Assembly (NCBI GenBank): GCA_029863275.1 | Contig: JAOTVS010000015.1 | Coordinates: forward strand, 1 to 33,873 | From: Candidatus Nitrosopumilus sp. | GTDB taxonomy: Archaea; Thermoproteota; Nitrososphaeria; Nitrososphaerales; Nitrosopumilaceae | Direction of reading: 5' to 3' | Length of the DNA stretch: 33,873 bases | Shown here: piece by piece, positions 29,601-33,873 of the stretch | Layout: the number at the start of each line of letters is the position of its first letter | Numbering within the stretch: position 1 is the first letter of the stretch | Position numbers and translations under genes: made by a program | Notes under the pieces: generated by a model | The model's input: only the letters and a program-made list of their open reading frames with translations | What the model was told of the DNA's origin: nothing | Databases searched by the model: none

Positions 29601-32545
29601 CCATCAGAGGAAACACCAGTTGCGTGTATTGGGAATACGGATGTATTATCCGGACTAGTTTGTCCGGCAAGACCTCCAAAGTCCGCTGGTACACCAAATG
29701 GTACTGGATAGACTGTTCTGTCGAGACTTACTGAACCGGTGTTTGCGCGAATTCCTGCGCTGTCACCTACCTCGATAATTTCACCAGAAGCGTCTCTAAA
29801 GTCAACATAGTTTACTTCAATATCTAAACCAGTGGTGGTCTCAGGAGCTGTTGCACCTGGTCTACACCATTGAGTTGGGATTTGGAAGTCTCCTCTGAAG
29901 AGTCCAGAGTCAGTATCACCTTGTTCAATTAGGCTAAATCCACTTGCTCCTAAGCCGGTATCAATACCTGCTGGTAGAGTACAAGTGTTAGAGACTTGCC
30001 ATGGTTGATCATCAAAGGTGACATCCATTAATCGTCCTAGTGGTCCAAATGAATAGACCGGTAATCCTGCTACACCTACTGCATCACGTGCAGGCTCAGT
30101 GAAGATGGTTCCTGGAACGACTGTGAAAATATCAATGAGGTCAGAGTCTACGTTAAGATCTGCATCTTCTAATGTAATATTGACTGTGTCAGCAACCTTG
30201 TATGAATCGCCATCAAATGAAACAACACCTGAATGACTTGGTGCCTCTTGTTGATCCGAGACTTGTGTAGATACACCGTCTGCACCTAAGTCAAGATAAT
30301 TGACTCTAGGTGAATCTTCATCAGTTAGATCTTCAAACACGATAAAGGTTGGATCATTTGCAATGGTACTCAAGCCAGTGTATGTTGCTGGATTCAAAAC
30401 GTTCAATTGGTTTATCATAGTATATTCTAGAGATCCTTCAAAAGTGCTAGTGTTATCACCAGTCTCTTCTAATTCGAGTCTGATAATTTGATTAGCAAAT
30501 CTTTCGGAAGCCTCTACACCATCATCAGTAAATCCAAAGCCAAAGATATCAGATGCTATTGGCATCACGGTACCGGCTGGAGCTGCTACTGGACCACTTG
30601 TGTTCAACACAAACACTACATTTAGTGGAGTGCCTGCTGGTAATGCACCAAATGTTGAGGCACCTCCAATGGTATTGTCAATTAAGATTAGACCTTGTAG
30701 AGGGGCACCAGCTGCTGCTGGAATTGGTATTCCAGCGATGGTTAGTGAACTGATTGATGTTGCACCTAGACTATCACCAAGTGACCTAATATCATAGTTG
30801 TATAATGCTACACCTCTGAAAGAAGGATTGTTTACTGGTGATGCGCCGAAGAAGTCTAACATTGATCCTTGGAATAGAGTTAATGTGTCTGCAGCAGCAC
30901 CACCTGTTGAGGTTGCGCCAGTTGTAGTCAACATTGCTCTTTGGCTGAATGCTTGCACACAGCTATTTCCACCTAATGTGTCTGCTCCACAACCAATTGT
31001 AGAACCAGGAGCACTTGAATATGTAGCAGCGGTTAAGCTAGCTAGGGTTGCAGGTGTACCGGTTTTTAAGGTTGGAATAAGAGCTACATCAGGATTGTTG
31101 AAATCAAGGTCTTCGTCTGCACGTGAGTTTAGGTTAGCATCAGCATCAACGAGGATGACTGGAACTTCTTCACCAGAAGACCATTCATCATCGACTAGTT
31201 GAATGTCTATGCTACCAAATGCGAAAGCTACAAGTACTGAAACTGGGGTCTCATTGTAATCAAATGATGCAGAGGTTCCCCTTGCTGCATTCTTTGTAAT
31301 TACAATACTAGATGTATCTGATTCATCATATGAACCAAATACTCCAGAGTTTGGACCTTGTTCAGTTACTGTGATTGGGACTGCACCTATCAAATTGGTT
31401 GCTGGAGATCCAGTACCCCAATCTAATGGGTTTTGTGGATCTACGATTGTATCAGCATCACCATCGATAGGAGATAATACAGAATCATCGGTATCTTGAA
31501 GGGTAATAACAGCACCTGTACCTTGTAGATCTGCATCTACTATCAGTACACAGTTGTCTTCACACATCAAGTTACCAAGTTGGGCAGTAAGAGCATTGCC
31601 AATACCAGCATTTGAAGCTACATTACCTACAGCATTTCCGTTCTCATCGAAAACTTGGTAGTTTGTGGATGCAGCTTTAATTAAAGCGCCGCCAGTTGTA
31701 CCAAATGTCCAAGAGTCTTCATCTGTTGGGTCAATGTTAAGCCACAAATCTGTAATTGTTGCATGTACTTGATCACCTTGTCCATACGAACTTTTGTCTA
31801 ATTCTGCTCCGGCAAAGCCTTCAACAGTATCAAAAGTAAGTGTTGTTGTTTGAGCACCACCACCTTTGTTGTACTGAATGACTACGTTACCAGTTGGATT
31901 TAGAGGATAAAGTTGAATGAATGGCCAAACAGCTGGGTCAACACCAATTTGTCCTGGTGCTGTAACTGCTTGATTGATCTGTTTTTGTTCTCTGAGAACA
32001 TTTTGTAAATCACCTGCGGGGAATGGTCCTGAACAGGATGGGCCAGTAATTGGTCCACCAGTTGCAGATCCTGCTCCACCATTAGTGTTTTGGATTGCGA
32101 TACCTACAGTATCTGTTACGAAGACTGTATTTGCACCGATTCCCAAGTTACTTGTGTTATCACAGAAAGTACCAAAGTCCAGACCTACTCCAGGCACTGC
32201 TGAAGTATTGTCTGCAATTTGTGCCATGTCTCTGTCTGCAAAGTAACCATACCAGTTACCGTCTACGGCTTGAACCATTCTGAGGATCTTACCGTTTACT
32301 GTAACGTCTGGCTCACCTTTTGCATCATCTGTATCATTAATGTCCGAATCAATCACAACGACCTCAATTACTTGAGGTCCTGACATATAGTTGTCAAATT
32401 GCGAGTTTTCTGCGGATACAAATAGATTGGCGTTGGCTGCATGAGCGACTGGCATTACACCAGGTGCTGCAACAGTTAGTCCACCGGCAATCATAATTGT
32501 CATTATTGTAAGACTAGTTAGTTTACGTCCTATTTCGTTATTCAT
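26672..32545 (-). CDS. Giant S-layer protein (major cell-surface lattice protein)
   Basis: A 1957-residue secreted protein. Signal peptide about 1-36 (M-N-N-E-I-G-R-K-L-T-S..., cut after A-H-A). The rest is tandem Ig-like beta domains with two recurring signatures. One is an acidic loop of the type D-x-D-x-N-x-D (for example D-A-D-L-N-V-D-S-D, D-P-D-M-N-L-D-P-E, P-D-H-N-F-D-S-D). The other is E-T-G-x-x-T-G-I-F-x-G near residues 392, 691, 872, 1360, 1521, 1641 and 1774. The mature chain has 16 cysteines, allowing eight disulfides, and no transmembrane or C-terminal sorting segment. Context and size match the N. maritimus S-layer protein (Nmar_1547 from memory; that protein is somewhat shorter). 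The extra length may come from a repeat block near 1070-1348. The gene looks less AT-rich than its neighbours, as expected for very high expression. Confidence 0.93.
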   Translation of the reverse strand: MNNEIGRKLTSLTIMTIMIAGGLTVAAPGVMPVAHAANANLFVSAENSQFDNYMSGPQVIEVVVIDSDINDTDDAKGEPDVTVNGKILRMVQAVDGNWYGYFADRDMAQIADNTSAVPGVGLDFGTFCDNTSNLGIGANTVFVTDTVGIAIQNTNGGAGSATGGPITGPSCSGPFPAGDLQNVLREQKQINQAVTAPGQIGVDPAVWPFIQLYPLNPTGNVVIQYNKGGGAQTTTLTFDTVEGFAGAELDKSSYGQGDQVHATITDLWLNIDPTDEDSWTFGTTGGALIKAASTNYQVFDENGNAVGNVASNAGIGNALTAQLGNLMCEDNCVLIVDADLQGTGAVITLQDTDDSVLSPIDGDADTIVDPQNPLDWGTGSPATNLIGAVPITVTEQGPNSGVFGSYDESDTSSIVITKNAARGTSASFDYNETPVSVLVAFAFGSIDIQLVDDEWSSGEEVPVILVDADANLNSRADEDLDFNNPDVALIPTLKTGTPATLASLTAATYSSAPGSTIGCGADTLGGNSCVQAFSQRAMLTTTGATSTGGAAADTLTLFQGSMLDFFGASPVNNPSFRGVALYNYDIRSLGDSLGATSISSLTIAGIPIPAAAGAPLQGLILIDNTIGGASTFGALPAGTPLNVVFVLNTSGPVAAPAGTVMPIASDIFGFGFTDDGVEASERFANQIIRLELEETGDNTSTFEGSLEYTMINQLNVLNPATYTGLSTIANDPTFIVFEDLTDEDSPRVNYLDLGADGVSTQVSDQQEAPSHSGVVSFDGDSYKVADTVNITLEDADLNVDSDLIDIFTVVPGTIFTEPARDAVGVAGLPVYSFGPLGRLMDVTFDDQPWQVSNTCTLPAGIDTGLGASGFSLIEQGDTDSGLFRGDFQIPTQWCRPGATAPETTTGLDIEVNYVDFRDASGEIIEVGDSAGIRANTGSVSLDRTVYPVPFGVPADFGGLAGQTSPDNTSVFPIHATGVSSDGNSNNADDLTDPGSFLPNGDLTIHIRVNDPDYDISASGEDTINQNTAAKPIGPVKVSVIRGSETVILGFAGGPSARDGTINVGTNLKGDGQVVASEINILSSTPGFGTGAQGNPGTFTSGPGISISQPPNFGSATFTDTGSAGLGAGTELNTFIGAGLPFFTNGLITISQGTNTVAALFTDGSNNGLDQGSEITNIGGFAATDVLICQPGMAPANCALGTFTNLGTNQIAMSELDISTSIDQLLPLPTNVVLDDALAGSLITTNTAPFATTLATAVWTDINGDKNVDDNELSITNPGAGYTTGNSVDVVIQGTSTSIATALFTDNTSTIENGELTIKSPPSGNGFVNGPCTITPSPAIASVSAKCIFTDSPTVRQFGPIDEIAPDAGIFEIDIGLRYTDGPANAICPETEVFSPLDGSGGTGELNRFSTASDAGKNYCILQGDILQVEYTDPADASGDVNTVTDSATFDLRNGVLQSDKSVYIIGSDIILTLIEPDLDLDNDAAETYDLDLIEWDSDAATVSMGDADGEAAAFDPEPTAFRETGDSTGIFQIIIEVPEVLQGDRLERGEEIVLEYTDWGPSGSDFVGDEDEDVNLTIYTSNFGATVELDQKVYTWTDKVYITIVAPDHNFDSDLVDEIGNTDLDPVKVATRGDDIDNYKLVETGTDTGIFTGEVILTGFTHNADGDSRTGDANGNDVVSRSPSGSGPTDGLLPADDDDGITVSFEFSEDETVVGSALIRWNIGEAQWLEASYPASGTGVVRIIDPDMNLDPEAVDNFDVDVWSDSDAGGIDLTVTETNEATGIFEGTVFFTILDESSGHRLRVAEGDTVTAEYEDNTLPDPYTTADELDITATSLIGTVVPPLERAPASNCRVVDAFGNTLSSVSVDQQVQITCDVSNGQDREQPFAYLIQIQDGNGVTVSLAWITGSLSPGQSFSPALSWIPENAGNFDVTAFVWESVDNPTALSPPVDTSITVI
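28495..29338 (-). repeat. Six degenerate repeats inserted in an S-layer domain
   Basis: Codons of about residues 1070-1348 encode six units of roughly 43-60 residues, each starting E-[LI]-x-I and ending in an A-x-F-T-D type strand: S-A-T-F-T-D, A-A-L-F-T-D, L-G-T-F-T-N, T-A-V-W-T-D, T-A-L-F-T-D and K-C-I-F-T-D. Unit 5 carries P-G-A-G-Y-T-T-G. The block interrupts a standard domain whose second half resumes at D-E-I-A-P-D-A-G-I-F. Confidence 0.65.
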
Positions 32546-32571
32546 GTTATTGTATTTTTTCTTGATAGTTT

Positions 32572-32581
32572 GTATTTAACC
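32572..32581 (-). promoter_or_regulatory. TATA box of the S-layer gene
   Basis: Minus-strand GGTTAAATAC is centred about 31 bases before the ATG at 32545, giving a transcript with a leader of only a few bases and no ribosome site. Confidence 0.55.
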
Positions 32582-32585
32582 CTAA

Positions 32586-32600
32586 TGGACGAATTGTCCA
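32586..32600. promoter_or_regulatory. Inverted repeat next to the S-layer TATA box, possible operator
   Basis: TGGAC and GTCCA form perfect 5-base arms around a 5-base AT-rich centre, four bases upstream of the TATA box. The position fits a regulator that acts on recruitment of TBP/TFB. No regulator is identified. Confidence 0.35.
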
Positions 32601-32650
32601 CAAAATACCACTTTTGTATAGTTTTTTCATGCCTGAGAAGAGGTATATGT

Positions 32651-32666
32651 AATTTTTATAAAAATT
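32651..32666. repeat. 16-bp perfect palindrome in the divergent intergenic region
   Basis: AATTTTTATAAAAATT is its own reverse complement. It lies between the S-layer and epimerase starts in a very AT-rich stretch (32601-32760) that shows no gene, so it may be a chance product of composition. Confidence 0.35.
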
Positions 32667-32822
32667 GATGTAAATTTTACAATTTTATCTATTTTTGAAA
32701 TTTTGATCTTTAAAATTTAATAGATTTACTCTGATAAACACTAAAAATTCTATGCTTTTTTGGTGTTTTTTATTTCCAAGCCCATGGAAACCAAGATAAT
32801 TGGCAGACTATACACTATTTCA

Positions 32823-33728
32823 TTGAGAATTCTAATTACAGGAGGGGCTGGGTTTATTGGAAGATATCTTGTGAATTCTTTATCAAGTCATCACGAGGTT
32901 ACAATTTATGATAATTTATCAAATAGTTCAAAAAAAAATATAGAATTTCTCTTAAAAAAAGGAGTCAAATTTGTACATGCAGATATTTTAGATTATGAAA
33001 AGCTACAAAAATCATGTATTGGATATGATTTGATAATCCACCTTGCTGCAAAATCTGATGTAGCTGACTCTGTAATTCACCCAGAGATTACAAATAAAGT
33101 AAACATTGTAGGAACTGAAAATGTAATTAGATGTTGTATTGAAAATAAAATTAAAAAAATAATTTTTGCATCGTCTTCTGCAGTTTATGAGGATTCAAAA
33201 GTTCCAATAAATGAAAATGCAAAAACAAATCCTGTTTCTCCTTATGGAAAAAGTAAACTTGTAGCAGAGAAAAAAATAAAAGAATTTTCAAAAGAACATG
33301 GAATAGATGCAATTTCGTTGAGAATGTTCAATGTGTTTGGCATAGGACAAAATGAAAAATATTACGGAGCCATTTCAAAATTTGTTGAAAATATTTTAAA
33401 AAATAAACCTATTGAAATAAATGGTGACGGAGAACAAACTAGGGATTTTATTGGGATTTTAGATGTGGTAGAGGCGTTTAATTGTGCAATTAAAAACATT
33501 CAGGGAAAAAAAGGAGATGTATTTAACATTGGAACTGGTAAATCTATTAGCATTAATGAACTTGTAAAGATGATTTTAAGAATAGCTGATAAGAAAATTG
33601 AGGTGAAAAATAAAAAACAAAATAAAAGTGAGATAAAATTTAGTGTTGCAGATGTAACGCTTGCAAAAATTGAATTAGGATTTATTGCAAAACAAAAGTT
33701 AGAAGATCAGTTGATTAAACTACTTTAG
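32823..33728 (+). CDS. NAD-dependent sugar-nucleotide epimerase/dehydratase (GalE-like SDR)
   Basis: An extended short-chain dehydrogenase that probably interconverts UDP-sugars for surface glycans. Rossmann motif I-T-G-G-A-G-F-I-G near the N-terminus, a D-N-L-S-N-S acidic turn after strand 2, H-L-A-A-K-S-D-V, the S-S-A-V-Y region and catalytic Y-x-x-x-K in S-P-Y-G-K-S-K, then N-V-F-G-x-G-Q and R-D-F-I substrate-side motifs. I choose the TTG at 32823 (L-R-I-L-I-T-G-G), since the family begins right at the Rossmann strand; the frame is open to 32760, with an ATG at 32784 as alternative. With the TTG it has 301 residues, normal for the family. It diverges from the S-layer gene, whose product is probably glycosylated (inference). 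Confidence 0.9.
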   Translation: MRILITGGAGFIGRYLVNSLSSHHEVTIYDNLSNSSKKNIEFLLKKGVKFVHADILDYEKLQKSCIGYDLIIHLAAKSDVADSVIHPEITNKVNIVGTENVIRCCIENKIKKIIFASSSAVYEDSKVPINENAKTNPVSPYGKSKLVAEKKIKEFSKEHGIDAISLRMFNVFGIGQNEKYYGAISKFVENILKNKPIEINGDGEQTRDFIGILDVVEAFNCAIKNIQGKKGDVFNIGTGKSISINELVKMILRIADKKIEVKNKKQNKSEIKFSVADVTLAKIELGFIAKQKLEDQLIKLL

Positions 33729-33746
33729 AATTTAGTTATCATACTT

Positions 33747-33873
33747 TTAATTATCTTTGTCTTTGTTTCCCTTGCCGGGATTCTCTACATTTGAGTTACC
33801 TTTGTTGGAGTTGTCTTTTTTGTCATTGTCATCATCCTTGTCTTTGTTTCCCTTGCCGGGTTTCTCTACATTT
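33747..33873 (-). CDS. C-terminal end of a Lys/Asp/Asn/Gly-rich repeat protein (5' part outside window)
   Basis: An open minus-strand frame enters from the right edge and ends at TAA (33747-33749), giving 41 visible residues of low-complexity charged sequence. The motif N-V-E-x-P-G-K-G-N-K-D-K-D occurs twice, 27 residues apart, joined by an Asp/Lys/Asn-rich linker. The DNA copies (33760-33792 and 33841-33873) differ at one base. It converges on the epimerase gene with an 18-base gap. Such tails occur on secreted archaeal proteins, but the main part of this one cannot be seen. Confidence 0.6.
   Translation of the reverse strand, partial: NVEKPGKGNKDKDDDNDKKDNSNKGNSNVENPGKGNKDKDN
33760..33873 (-). 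repeat. 33-bp direct repeat, period 81 bp
   Basis: Copies at 33760-33792 and 33841-33873 match at 32 of 33 positions and stay in frame (27-codon period). The second copy touches the window edge, so more may follow. Confidence 0.8.

Noticed and set aside
26672-32545. Horizontal acquisition of the S-layer gene because it looks less AT-rich than its neighbours
   Set aside because: High expression and codon selection explain this, and the gene order with subtilase and complex III genes matches what I recall for Nitrosopumilus.
1-33873. Insertion sequences, integrase attachment sites or defence systems
   Set aside because: No transposase, integrase, restriction, toxin-antitoxin or Cas-like gene is present, and the tRNA shows no direct repeat of its 3' end downstream.

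Overview
The window is a chromosomal segment of a marine ammonia-oxidising archaeon of the Nitrosopumilus type (Thaumarchaeota/Nitrososphaerota). This rests on the AT-rich coding sequence, archaeal TATA elements placed about 26-30 bases before start codons (leaderless or nearly leaderless transcripts), frequent TTG starts, archaeal tRNA-modification genes (TYW1/Taw1, Kae1, Bud32, TgtA), and a Rieske / cytochrome b / cupredoxin trio followed by a subtilase, a small membrane protein and a giant S-layer-like protein. From memory this order matches the Nmar_1542-1547 region of N. maritimus. No transposon, CRISPR array, rRNA or prophage is visible, and no stretch over 300 bases lacks a gene.

Layout. 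1-1700: the 3' end of a thaumarchaeal conserved gene, a stand-alone Lrp/AsnC-type ligand-binding domain and a tRNA-dihydrouridine synthase. 1754-8550: three tandem minus-strand genes, probably one operon, for secreted proteins built almost wholly from thrombospondin type-3 calcium-binding repeats (20, 17 and 17 units). 8689-18614: an information-processing block with Taw1 (wyosine), XTP/dITP pyrophosphatase, Bud32 and Kae1 (t6A), a YchF/Obg-family GTPase, AK6/Fap7 kinase, TgtA (archaeosine), a ferredoxin, a 70-residue conserved protein, an aCPSF2-like beta-CASP nuclease, an OGG1-type glycosylase and tRNA-Arg(UCU). 18653-21679: a small beta-rich protein, then cupredoxin, cytochrome b and Rieske protein, the complex III analogue with its likely copper electron carrier. 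21723-32545: a cell-surface cluster of a membrane-anchored subtilase, an Ig/coiled-coil/TM protein and the 1957-residue S-layer protein. 32823-33873: a sugar-nucleotide epimerase and the C-terminal end of a Lys/Asp/Asn/Gly-rich repeat protein.

How it fits together. Two themes dominate. One is tRNA and RNA maturation: four anticodon-loop or core modification pathways lie within about 15 kb, next to a tRNA that has the A37 and G15 targets of two of them. The other is the cell envelope: three all-TSP3 proteins, an S-layer protein with repeated acidic (probably cation-binding) motifs, a SlaB-like candidate anchor and a surface protease.

The most novel material is (a) the TSP3 operon, in which genes 2 and 3 keep an exact 615-bp (205-codon) five-unit super-repeat while gene 1 has a six-unit one; (b) the candidate S-layer stalk encoded just downstream of the S-layer gene; and (c) a block of about 280 residues of six degenerate repeats inserted in one S-layer domain.
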